From contig CALHGE010000023.1 of NCBI GenBank assembly GCA_938029725.1, forward strand, positions 1 through 64,000: a DNA stretch of 64,000 nucleotides. The letters are read 5' to 3'. The notes under the pieces are model-generated. The model was not told the DNA's origin, ran no database searches, and worked only from the letters and a program-made list of their open reading frames with translations. A program made the translations under genes and the position numbers. Positions 42,627 through 50,933 of the stretch are shown in pieces. Source of the DNA: an uncultured Flavobacteriaceae bacterium (lineage in GTDB: Bacteria; Bacteroidota; Bacteroidia; Flavobacteriales; Flavobacteriaceae). Positions within the stretch are counted from its first letter, which is position 1, and each line of letters starts with the position of its first letter.

Positions 42627-45473
42627 ATGGCAGATAATGCAACAATAAGGCTTAATAAAGTTCTCAGAGAACTTAATATTTCATTGGACAGGGCGGTAGA
42701 TTATCTAGCGTCAAAGGGCCATGAAATAGAAGCGCGACCAACCACCAAGATTTCCGAAGAGGTGCATCAGGTGCTGTTGGACGAGTTCCAGACTGACATG
42801 AGCAAGAAAGTTGCGTCTAAGGAAGTTGGTGAGGAAAAACGAAAAGAAAAGGAAGCCATACGAGTTCAGTTAGAACATGAGCAAGACGAAAGAAGATTGG
42901 CCCGAGAGAAAAGAGCTGCAGCTTCAGAAGTCATCAAGGCTAAAGGCCAACTTGCAGGCCCTAAGACTGTTGGTAAAATTGATTTAAACCCTAAGAAAAA
43001 GGAAAAGGCCCCTGCTGTAAAGCAAGCACCAAAAGCACCTGTAGTTGCTGAGATTGCTCCTGTAGAAGAGGTTGCTCCTGTTAAAGAAGTTATAAAAGAA
43101 GTGCCGATTGTTGAGGCTGAGGTAAAAACACAAGCAAAGGTAGAAAAGGATGTAGTAGAGCCTGTAAAGCCTGCTGCAGATCCTGTAGCTGCTTCTGTTG
43201 AGCCGATTGCGCCTACGCCTGCTAAAGAGGTCAGTGCAGAAACACCTGTTGTAGCGACGCCTGAAGAAGGTGCTCCGCCGGTAGAGGAGAAGATCGAAAC
43301 ACAGTACAAAAAGCTTTCTGGTCCCAAAATTATGGGAGAAAAGATCGATCTCTCTAAATTTCAGAAACCAAAGAAAAAGAAAGAAGAAGCTAAGCCGGCT
43401 GCAAATGCAGAAAAGCGAAAGCGAAGAAGAATCATAAGTGCCAAGCCTGGTTCGAATGCGCCAAGAGGACCGGTACAAAGAGGAACTGGCCCAAGAGGTG
43501 CAAATGCTGGAGCAGCAGCTCGAAAAGGAGCGCCGCGTTTTGGTGCGCCGAAGGTAGAGCCTACTGAAGCTGATGTTCAAAAGCAAGTGCGCGAAACGCT
43601 AGAGAAACTTAAGGGCAAATCGAAAAAAGGAAAAGGCGTTAAATATCGTAGAGATAAAAGAGATCAACACCGTCAGCAGATGGATGTTGATGCCGAGATA
43701 CAAGAAATTGAAAGTAAAACTCTTAAAGTAACAGAGTTTGTTACGGCAAGTGAAGTTGCTACGATGATGGATGTTTCTACAACAGAAATTATTTCTGCTT
43801 GTATGTCTCTTGGTATCATGGTTACCATGAATCAACGTTTAGATGCAGAAACACTTTCAATTGTAGCCGAAGAATTCGGTTACGAGGTAGAATTTGTTAC
43901 CGCCGATATTGAAGAAAGTATTCAAGAGGAAATAGACGCACCTGAAGATTTAAAAGCACGACCACCAATAGTTACGGTAATGGGGCATGTTGATCATGGT
44001 AAAACATCTTTACTTGATCATATTCGTCAGGAAAATGTTATTGCAGGTGAAAGCGGTGGAATTACACAGCATATTGGTGCATATGGAGTCACATTAGAAG
44101 ATGGTCAAAAAATGGCTTTCTTAGATACTCCTGGTCACGAAGCTTTTACGGCGATGCGTGCACGTGGTGCACAAGTCACTGATATTGCTATTATTGTGAT
44201 TGCAGCTGATGATGACATCATGCCGCAAACAAAGGAAGCTATAAGTCATGCGCAAGCAGCAGGGGTTCCTATTGTATTTGCAATAAATAAGATAGATAGA
44301 CCTACCGCAAACCCAGATAAGATTAAGGAGGGTCTTTCTCAAATGAATCTGTTGGTTGAAGATTGGGGTGGTAAGATACAATCTCATGATATTTCGGCCA
44401 AAACGGGTGCAGGTGTTAAAGAGTTATTAGAAAAAGTATTGCTTGAAGCTGAATTGTTAGAGTTGAAAGCAAATCCAGATAAGCTGGCTAGTGGTACAGT
44501 GGTTGAGGCATTCTTAGACAAAGGAAAAGGATATATTTCTACTATTTTAGTGCAAGCAGGAACCCTTAAAATTGGGGATTATGTTCTAGCAGGTACTTGT
44601 AGTGGTAAGATTAAGGCCATGCAAGATGAGCGTGGAAATATTGTTAAAGTAGCTGGGCCATCGCAGCCAATTTCAATTTTAGGATTAGATGGTGCGCCGC
44701 AAGCAGGTGATAAGTTTAATGTATTGGAGGATGAGCGTGAAGCGAAGCAAATTGCTACAAGACGTTCGCAATTGCAACGTGAGCAATCGGTTAGAACGCA
44801 GCGTCATATTACCCTTGATGAGATTGGAAGACGTATTGCTTTAGGAGACTTTAAAGAATTAAACGTTATCTTAAAAGGTGATGTAGATGGTTCTGTCGAA
44901 GCTCTTACGGATTCATTCCAAAAGTTATCTACTGATGAAATTCAAGTGAATATCATTCATAAAGCGGTTGGGCCGATAACAGAATCGGATGTACTTCTTG
45001 CTTCTGCTTCTGATGCGGTTATTATTGGTTTCAATGTGAGGCCAATGGGTAATGCAAGGCAGATTGCTGATAAGGAGGAAATTGATATCCGTATGTATTC
45101 TATTATTTATGATGCTATAAATGATTTGAAGGATGCGATGGAAGGCATGTTGTCGCCAGTGATGAAAGAGGAAATTTCTGGTACTGCTGAGATACGAGAG
45201 ACATTCAAGATTTCTAAGGTAGGAACCATTGCGGGTTGTATGGTTATGACTGGAAAAATCTTTAGAAATTCGAACATAAGGCTTATACGTGACAGTGTGG
45301 TTGTATACACTGGCGAATTATCTTCCTTGAAACGATTCAAAGACGATGCTAAAGAGGTGGCTAAAGGCTACGATTGTGGTATTCAGGTGAAGAATTACAA
45401 TGATATCAGAGAAGGTGATATTTTAGAGGCCTTCAAAGAAGTAGCTGTAGCAAAGAAGTTAAAATCTAAATAA
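42627..45473 (+). CDS. infB: Translation initiation factor IF-2
   Basis: GTPase that brings initiator tRNA to the ribosome. Of 948 residues, the N-terminal IF2_N helix (1-50) is followed by a long low-complexity region rich in Lys, Glu, Ala, Pro and Val (about 60-340), then a second IF2_N-like segment, and the G domain with VMGHVDHGKTSLLD, DTPGHEAF and NKID motifs from about residue 450. Domains II, III and the tRNA-binding C domain follow. All GTPase motifs are intact. The low-complexity region generates misleading Ser/Arg-rich frames on the opposite strand, which are not genes. The operon ends here at a large hairpin. Confidence 0.96.
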   Translation: MADNATIRLNKVLRELNISLDRAVDYLASKGHEIEARPTTKISEEVHQVLLDEFQTDMSKKVASKEVGEEKRKEKEAIRVQLEHEQDERRLAREKRAAASEVIKAKGQLAGPKTVGKIDLNPKKKEKAPAVKQAPKAPVVAEIAPVEEVAPVKEVIKEVPIVEAEVKTQAKVEKDVVEPVKPAADPVAASVEPIAPTPAKEVSAETPVVATPEEGAPPVEEKIETQYKKLSGPKIMGEKIDLSKFQKPKKKKEEAKPAANAEKRKRRRIISAKPGSNAPRGPVQRGTGPRGANAGAAARKGAPRFGAPKVEPTEADVQKQVRETLEKLKGKSKKGKGVKYRRDKRDQHRQQMDVDAEIQEIESKTLKVTEFVTASEVATMMDVSTTEIISACMSLGIMVTMNQRLDAETLSIVAEEFGYEVEFVTADIEESIQEEIDAPEDLKARPPIVTVMGHVDHGKTSLLDHIRQENVIAGESGGITQHIGAYGVTLEDGQKMAFLDTPGHEAFTAMRARGAQVTDIAIIVIAADDDIMPQTKEAISHAQAAGVPIVFAINKIDRPTANPDKIKEGLSQMNLLVEDWGGKIQSHDISAKTGAGVKELLEKVLLEAELLELKANPDKLASGTVVEAFLDKGKGYISTILVQAGTLKIGDYVLAGTCSGKIKAMQDERGNIVKVAGPSQPISILGLDGAPQAGDKFNVLEDEREAKQIATRRSQLQREQSVRTQRHITLDEIGRRIALGDFKELNVILKGDVDGSVEALTDSFQKLSTDEIQVNIIHKAVGPITESDVLLASASDAVIIGFNVRPMGNARQIADKEEIDIRMYSIIYDAINDLKDAMEGMLSPVMKEEISGTAEIRETFKISKVGTIAGCMVMTGKIFRNSNIRLIRDSVVVYTGELSSLKRFKDDAKEVAKGYDCGIQVKNYNDIREGDILEAFKEVAVAKKLKSK

Positions 45474-45507
45474 GCTTCCGTTACGCTATTTGCTGAAAAG
45501 TTAGTAT

Positions 45508-45546
45508 AAGCTCCGCTCCTTTGTAAAGGAGCGGAGCTTTACTTTT
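45508..45546 (+). terminator. Strong hairpin after infB
   Basis: A 14-15 bp perfect GC-rich stem (45508-45522 with 45525-45539) with a minimal loop, followed by TACTTTTG, a poor T run. It probably ends or stabilises the 3' end of the rimP-nusA-infB mRNA. Confidence 0.7.
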
Positions 45547-45583
45547 GTGATAAGGTGTGTTGAGATGTAACTGCTTTAGCTGT

Positions 45584-45688
45584 ATGGTGAAGGTAGAGGC
45601 TTTCATTTGCTTTATTGCAGTGGGTGTTTTAGCGTCTTGGAGCATGTTTTTGAAAAGACGAAGCTATAGCGGTTGTTCTTTAGGGTAA
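45584..45688 (+). CDS. Possible 34-residue small membrane protein
   Basis: An ATG-initiated frame of 34 codons encoding a hydrophobic helix at about 6-23 (FICFIAVGVLASWSMFL) followed by a positively charged KRR and a short tail, the layout of single-span small membrane proteins. It sits in the 290-nt gap between the infB hairpin and the SPOR gene, with no clear promoter or ribosome-binding evidence. It may be chance; the rest of the gap holds only the two flanking hairpins. Confidence 0.25.
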   Translation: MVKVEAFICFIAVGVLASWSMFLKRRSYSGCSLG

Positions 45689-45741
45689 TCGGTTTGAGTC
45701 GAACTTTTAGTTTTTAGTTCTTTCTGAATTCAAAAAAGAGT

Positions 45742-45773
45742 AAAAAAAATAGCGCTATGAGCGCTATTTTTTT
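45742..45773 (-). terminator. Intrinsic terminator of the SPOR gene, overlapping its stop codon
   Basis: A 13-bp stem (45743-45755 with 45761-45773) with TATGA loop and long A/T arms; the SPOR stop codon (45764-45766) lies inside the stem. Confidence 0.8.
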
Positions 45774-46126
45774 GGTTTCAACAACATGGCTGCAGGGTAT
45801 TTTTTTCGCACCTCTTGAAGCTTTCTTTCGCCGTCTAGTTTTGTTTTGAATCTGCCCAACCTTACTCGGTAGGTGGGAGAGTCAAAATCTATTTTCGAAT
45901 ACAAATCTGGAAAATCGATTTCTACTTCTGATTTTATGCGCTTTGCGGCAGCAAGTGAGCCAAAGCCCACTTGAATTCTGTAGGCGTTCGAATCTCCAAT
46001 AACAGATTCATATACATTTAGTAATTGGTCTATTTTTTTGTCTTGTTCAATGGTTATTTTTCCATTTTGTACCTGTGCAACAGCAGTAGAAAAAGTCAAA
46101 AGAAATATATAGGTGAGTGTTTTCAT
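45764..46126 (-). CDS. SPOR domain-containing secreted protein
   Basis: A 120-residue protein with a signal peptide (about 1-17, ending TAVAQ) and a C-terminal SPOR domain (about 45-118: YRIQVGFGSLAAAKRIK and TYRVRLGRFKTKLDGERKL). SPOR domains bind denuded peptidoglycan glycan strands at septa, so a periplasmic cell-wall role is likely. It is divergent from the respiratory operon and has its own promoter element and terminator. Confidence 0.88.
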   Translation of the reverse strand: MKTLTYIFLLTFSTAVAQVQNGKITIEQDKKIDQLLNVYESVIGDSNAYRIQVGFGSLAAAKRIKSEVEIDFPDLYSKIDFDSPTYRVRLGRFKTKLDGERKLQEVRKKYPAAMLLKPKK

Positions 46127-46158
46127 GGTTTTGATTAATGTGTTGTAATACCTACGTG

Positions 46159-46166
46159 CAAAAGTA
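46159..46166 (-). promoter_or_regulatory. -7 element of the SPOR gene
   Basis: TACTTTTG on the minus strand, 32 nt before the ATG. The -33 element is unclear. Confidence 0.35.
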
Positions 46167-46265
46167 ATTTTTTGTTGTTAAGTAAAAAAATTCATATTTA
46201 TTTAGAATAATTATAAATTAGGAATTATCGATCCGTTAAAATTATACTAATTAAAGTCTGTGTTG

Positions 46266-46273
46266 TATTTTTG
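46266..46273 (+). promoter_or_regulatory. -7 element of the act-cox operon
   Basis: TATTTTTG, a full match to TAnnTTTG, 84 nt before the actA ATG. At the -33 position only a TTA is present, so strength or an activator dependence is uncertain. Confidence 0.4.
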
Positions 46274-46357
46274 TACTCAATCTAGGAGGCGATAATTTAA
46301 CCTACATTTCTAACATATAAAATATCGTGCCAAGATTTAGATTGAAATATTCTGTAT

Positions 46358-47728
46358 ATGAAAAAGGTTACTTACCGCAATCAAATTTCTAAAGTTTTAG
46401 GTATCAGTCTGGTAGTATTTCTACTCTCTTCTATTTCGCTTATTGCGCAAGACGAAGCTATGGTAGTGGAGCCTGCTGCAACTGAAGATGCGTCTGGTGG
46501 TGATGCAACAAAAGGGAAAGCACTTTTTAATGTCAATTGTGCTGCATGTCACAATTTGAAGAAAAAAATGACGGGGCCGAACCTGTATAAGGTTGAAGCG
46601 CGCTTGATGGAAGATGAAGGTTTGGATCGCGAGTGGTTGTACAAATGGATAAAGAACAGTGCGGGTTTGATCAAGTCTGGTGATGCCTATGCGAATAAAA
46701 TTTACGCAGAGTACAATCAAGCAGCAATGACGGCATTTCCTTTGCTTTCAAATGCAGATATTGATAATATTTTGGCCTACACGGCGGAGGAGCCTAAAGT
46801 TGCTCCTGCATTGGCTGGCGTGCCTTTGGGTGAAAACAGAGGAGGTGCTAAAGCTTCAGGAATATCAAACGAAATTATTTTAGGGGCCTTAGTTTTAGTT
46901 TTCGGACTTTTAGTGATGATGCTTTTCTTGGTAAACAAGACGCTAAGCAGAATTGCTGAAGCGAGTGGTATTGCCATGGTTAAGGAAGAGGCTAGAACGC
47001 GAACTCCAATTTGGAAAGCATTTGCAAGAAGCCAATTTTTAGTACTGGTAACTGTAATTTTCTTTTTACTAGGAAGTGCATACTTTGCGTACGGGTGGAT
47101 GATGCAAATAGGTGTTGATCAAGGTTATGCGCCAATTCAGCCAATACATTATTCTCATAAAATTCATGCAGGAGAAAATAAAATAGAATGTAAGTATTGT
47201 CATTCTTCAGCACGTAAATCAAAGCACTCGGGTATTCCTTCTTTGAATGTGTGTATGAACTGTCACAAATCTATATATGAATACAGCGGCAATGGAGAGG
47301 CTGTTTCTCAAGAAGATTTGGAGAATGGGTACACCAATGAATTTTATACTGGAGAAATTAAAAAATTATACGCGGCTGTAGGTTGGGATGAAGTGGAGCA
47401 AAAATATACAGGAGAAAGCAAGCCTGTGGAATGGGTTCGGATTCACAATCTTCCAGATTTCGCGTATTTCAATCACTCGCAACACGTTATGGTGGGTCAG
47501 ATTGAGTGTCAGACCTGTCACGGTCCGGTTGAGGAGATGGAAATTATGTACCAATATTCTCCATTGACTATGGGTTGGTGTATTAATTGTCACAGAGAAA
47601 CCAATGTGAAAACAGAGGGTAACGAATACTACGCAAAAATACACGACGAACTTTCCAAGAAATATGGAGTTGAAAATCTAACCGCCGCGCAAATGGGTGG
47701 TTTAGAGTGTGGAAAGTGTCATTATTAA
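46358..47728 (+). CDS. actA: Alternative complex III subunit ActA, multihaem cytochrome c with fused monohaem domain
   Basis: Electron-transfer subunit of alternative complex III (quinol:cytochrome c oxidoreductase). The 456 residues contain six CxxCH sites: one at 61-65 in an N-terminal class I-like cytochrome c domain (about 45-145), and five at 278-282, 299-303, 384-388, 408-412 and 451-455 in the pentahaem ActA domain. Two membrane helices (about 174-194 and 226-249) join the two parts, and a signal peptide precedes them. The canonical ActA is pentahaem, so the N-terminal domain is an addition. It is the first gene of the operon actABCDEF-coxB-coxA. Confidence 0.93.
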   Translation: MKKVTYRNQISKVLGISLVVFLLSSISLIAQDEAMVVEPAATEDASGGDATKGKALFNVNCAACHNLKKKMTGPNLYKVEARLMEDEGLDREWLYKWIKNSAGLIKSGDAYANKIYAEYNQAAMTAFPLLSNADIDNILAYTAEEPKVAPALAGVPLGENRGGAKASGISNEIILGALVLVFGLLVMMLFLVNKTLSRIAEASGIAMVKEEARTRTPIWKAFARSQFLVLVTVIFFLLGSAYFAYGWMMQIGVDQGYAPIQPIHYSHKIHAGENKIECKYCHSSARKSKHSGIPSLNVCMNCHKSIYEYSGNGEAVSQEDLENGYTNEFYTGEIKKLYAAVGWDEVEQKYTGESKPVEWVRIHNLPDFAYFNHSQHVMVGQIECQTCHGPVEEMEIMYQYSPLTMGWCINCHRETNVKTEGNEYYAKIHDELSKKYGVENLTAAQMGGLECGKCHY

Positions 47729-47762
47729 TAGAAACGAAAAGTAGCTAATTACAGATATACGT

Positions 47763-50700
47763 ATGGCATCAAACAAAAAATATTGGAAAAGCGAAGCGGA
47801 GTTAAATCCTGACGATTCCATTGTTGAGGCGCTAAGACAAAATGAATTTGTCGAAGACATTCCTGTTGATGAGTTTTTGGGTGATAAAGAAACTTTAGAA
47901 TCCAGCAGCACCAATAGAAGAGACTTTTTAAAGTATGTGGGCTTTAGTACAGCGGCTGCATCTTTGGCTGCCTGTGAGGGTCCGGTTATTAAGTCTATTC
48001 CTTATGTAGTGGCTCCAGAGAATATAGTTCCTGGTGTGGCTAATTTTTATGCTACCACTATTGCAGATGGTTTTGACTTTGCAAGCATTTTAATAAAAAC
48101 GCGCGAAGGAAGACCTATCAAAGTTGAAAATAACAAAGATGCTAAGGTTGCTGGCGGTGCAAATGCGCGAGTTCAGGCATCCGTATTGTCTTTATATGAT
48201 AGTACAAGAATGCAGGGTCCTAAATCAGGTGCTGGTGAAGATGTTTCTTGGGATGTTATCGATGCAGCGGTTAAAGCGAATTTAAAATCAGGAAAGCAAA
48301 TAGCTTTGTTGACGCAGACCTATGCTAGTCCATCTACTTCTAGATTGGTTGAAGAGTTCAAAGCTGCAAATGAAAACCTAAGGCATGTAACCTATGATGC
48401 AATCTCTGAAGAGGCGGCATTAACGGCTTTTGAAGATAGATACGGAGAACGTGCATTAGTAGATTATAATTTCGAGAAAGCAGATATTATTGTTTCTTTC
48501 GGAGCTGATTTCTTGGGAGATTGGCAAGGTGGAGGCTATGATAGTGGCTATTCTAAAGGGCGTGTTCCAAAGAGTGGAAAGATGTCAAGACACGTTCAGT
48601 TTGAAGCAAATATGTCTTTGACTGGAGCAAACGCAGATAAACGTGTTGCCTTAACAGCTCAGTTTCAAAAAGTAGCTTTAGCTTATTTGTATGCTAAACT
48701 AAATGGAACAAGTGCTGGTGGTGAAATTCCTGCTGATGTTCAAAAAACATTGGATGGTTTAATCGCTTTAATTAGAAAGAACAAGAGTGGAGCTGTAGTA
48801 GTTTCAGGTATTGATGATATCAATGTTCAGACGGTTGTTTTGGCAATCAATGAAATGTTGGCTAGTAAAGCTTATGATTCAAAAGCTCCGCGATATACTA
48901 GGCAGGGTAATGTAAAGGCTGTTCAGTCGCTTATTGCGGATATGAAGGCAGGAAAAGTGGGTACATTAATCATTGATGGTGTTAATCCAATGTATTCGTT
49001 GCCTAATGCCGCTGACTTTAAAGAAGGTATTGAGAAGGTAGATCTTTCAGTTAATTTCTCAACAAACTGGAATGAAACTGCTGCTGTTTCAACCTATGCT
49101 GCGGCCTCAAATCATTATTTAGAATCTTGGGGTGATGCGCAAATAAAAAAAGGGCATTACAGCATAATGCAGCCTACCATTAGAGAATTGTTTGATACAA
49201 GGCAATTTCAGGCATCTGTTTTGAAATGGATGGGTAGTGATAACAGTTATTACGATTATATAAAAGAGACATGGAATACTTTTGTTTTAAACGGAAGCGA
49301 TTTCAATAAGGCAATACAAGATGGTGTTTTTGTCTCTGGCGGAGACCTAAGCGATCCAATACTGATGGCTGCCGGTTCAGATAAAGAACCGATAGCACAA
49401 GAGGCGGCGGAGAATATGATATCGGCTAGCCCTGTTGTTGGAATTGCTTCTGCAATCCGCGAGTTGGCGAATGCTAAGGGTGCAGAAGGAATGGAGCTTA
49501 CCTTGTATTCTAAAGTAGGTATGGGTGATGGCCAACAGGCAAATAACCCTTGGTTGCAAGAATTTCCAGATCCTATTACACGTGTTGCGTGGGATAATTA
49601 TGTTACTGTTTCCAAAGCTGATGCTGAAACGCTAGGTTTTGTTAATGAGAATGTAGCAAATGGAGGAATGGACGGTAGTTACGCTAAACTAACGGTAAAT
49701 GGAGTTTCTGTAACGGCTCCAGTTATTATTCAACCAGGTCAGGCTAAAGGCTCTGTAGGCTTGTCTTATGGTTATGGAAAGAAAGAAGGTATGAAGTCAG
49801 ACATGCAAACAGGTGTAAACGCATTTGCTTTGTATCAAGACTTTACTAATATACAATCAGTCGCTATTACGAAGGCTGAAGGAAATCATGAGTTTGCTTG
49901 TGTTCAGTTGCATAAAACGATGATGGGTAGAGGGGATATTATCAAGGAAACAACCTTAGAGATATTCAATACAAAGGATCATGCGGAATGGAATCATGTG
50001 CCTCAGGTTTCTTTAAATCACCAAGAAGTTCCTGCAACTTCAGTTGATCTCTGGGAGAGTTTTGATCGATCTATCGGGCATCACTTTAATATGTCAATTG
50101 ATTTAAACGCTTGTACGGGTTGTGGTGCTTGTGTTATTGCTTGTCATGCAGAGAACAATGTTCCTGTGGTTGGTAAAGCTGAAGTAAGAAAATCTAGAGA
50201 TATGCACTGGTTGCGTATTGATAGGTATTACTCTTCTGAGGAGACTTTTGAAGGTGATAATACAAAGAAAGATGATTTTGATGGACTTACAGGAGACAAT
50301 GGTTCTTTAGGAGGATTTGGCGAATTGGAAGATCCTTCGGCAAACCCGCAAGTGTCTTTTCAGCCGGTAATGTGTCAGCATTGTAATCATGCTCCTTGTG
50401 AAACTGTTTGTCCTGTAGCGGCAACATCACATAGTCGTCAAGGTCAGAATCACATGGCATATAATAGATGTGTTGGTACGAGATATTGTGCGAACAACTG
50501 TCCTTATAAAGTACGTCGTTTTAACTGGTTCTTGTACAACAACAATGATGAGTTTGATTTTCATATGAATAACGACTTAGGTAAGATGGTCGTTAATCCT
50601 GATGTGAATGTTCGTTCGCGTGGGGTTATCGAGAAATGCTCTATGTGTATTCAGAAAACTCAGAAGAGTATTTTAGATGCGAAGAGAGATGGGCGTCTAG

Positions 50701-50897
50701 TTGCCGATGAAGAGTTTCAAACAGCGTGTTCATCAGCATGTAGTAACGGAGCAATTGTTTTTGGAGATATCAATGACAAAGAAAGTGAAGTTGCAAAGTT
50801 GAAAGAAAGTGATCGCATGTATCACCTTTTAGAGAGTGTGGGCACCAAGCCAAACGTTTTCTATCATGTGAAAGTGAGAAATACAACAGAAGCATAA
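47763..50897 (+). CDS. actB: Alternative complex III subunit ActB, iron-sulfur protein
   Basis: Large periplasmic subunit of alternative complex III, 1044 residues, a fusion of a molybdopterin oxidoreductase-like region (without cofactor in characterised complexes) and a ferredoxin-like region. A twin-arginine motif (NRRDFLK, 51-57) and a lipobox Cys71 (SLAAC) indicate Tat export and lipid anchoring. Four cysteine clusters in the C-terminal part carry Fe-S centres: CTGCGACVIAC near 783, CQHCNHAPCETVC near 872, CVGTRYCANNC near 903, and CSMCIQ with CSSACSNG near 960-990. It follows actA by 34 nt. Confidence 0.95.
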   Translation: MASNKKYWKSEAELNPDDSIVEALRQNEFVEDIPVDEFLGDKETLESSSTNRRDFLKYVGFSTAAASLAACEGPVIKSIPYVVAPENIVPGVANFYATTIADGFDFASILIKTREGRPIKVENNKDAKVAGGANARVQASVLSLYDSTRMQGPKSGAGEDVSWDVIDAAVKANLKSGKQIALLTQTYASPSTSRLVEEFKAANENLRHVTYDAISEEAALTAFEDRYGERALVDYNFEKADIIVSFGADFLGDWQGGGYDSGYSKGRVPKSGKMSRHVQFEANMSLTGANADKRVALTAQFQKVALAYLYAKLNGTSAGGEIPADVQKTLDGLIALIRKNKSGAVVVSGIDDINVQTVVLAINEMLASKAYDSKAPRYTRQGNVKAVQSLIADMKAGKVGTLIIDGVNPMYSLPNAADFKEGIEKVDLSVNFSTNWNETAAVSTYAAASNHYLESWGDAQIKKGHYSIMQPTIRELFDTRQFQASVLKWMGSDNSYYDYIKETWNTFVLNGSDFNKAIQDGVFVSGGDLSDPILMAAGSDKEPIAQEAAENMISASPVVGIASAIRELANAKGAEGMELTLYSKVGMGDGQQANNPWLQEFPDPITRVAWDNYVTVSKADAETLGFVNENVANGGMDGSYAKLTVNGVSVTAPVIIQPGQAKGSVGLSYGYGKKEGMKSDMQTGVNAFALYQDFTNIQSVAITKAEGNHEFACVQLHKTMMGRGDIIKETTLEIFNTKDHAEWNHVPQVSLNHQEVPATSVDLWESFDRSIGHHFNMSIDLNACTGCGACVIACHAENNVPVVGKAEVRKSRDMHWLRIDRYYSSEETFEGDNTKKDDFDGLTGDNGSLGGFGELEDPSANPQVSFQPVMCQHCNHAPCETVCPVAATSHSRQGQNHMAYNRCVGTRYCANNCPYKVRRFNWFLYNNNDEFDFHMNNDLGKMVVNPDVNVRSRGVIEKCSMCIQKTQKSILDAKRDGRLVADEEFQTACSSACSNGAIVFGDINDKESEVAKLKESDRMYHLLESVGTKPNVFYHVKVRNTTEA

Positions 50898-50933
50898 ACA
50901 AACCAATACAGTAAGTAACTATAATATAAATCT

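Noticed and set aside
42866-43586. Long minus-strand frames rich in Ser, Thr, Arg and Leu opposite infB.
   Set aside because: They are produced by the repetitive Lys/Glu/Ala/Pro codons of the IF-2 low-complexity region; composition is unnatural and IF-2 is certain.
46235-46273. A complete -33/-7 promoter before the act operon.
   Set aside because: The -7 element is perfect but the -33 position lacks TTG, so only the -7 element is reported.
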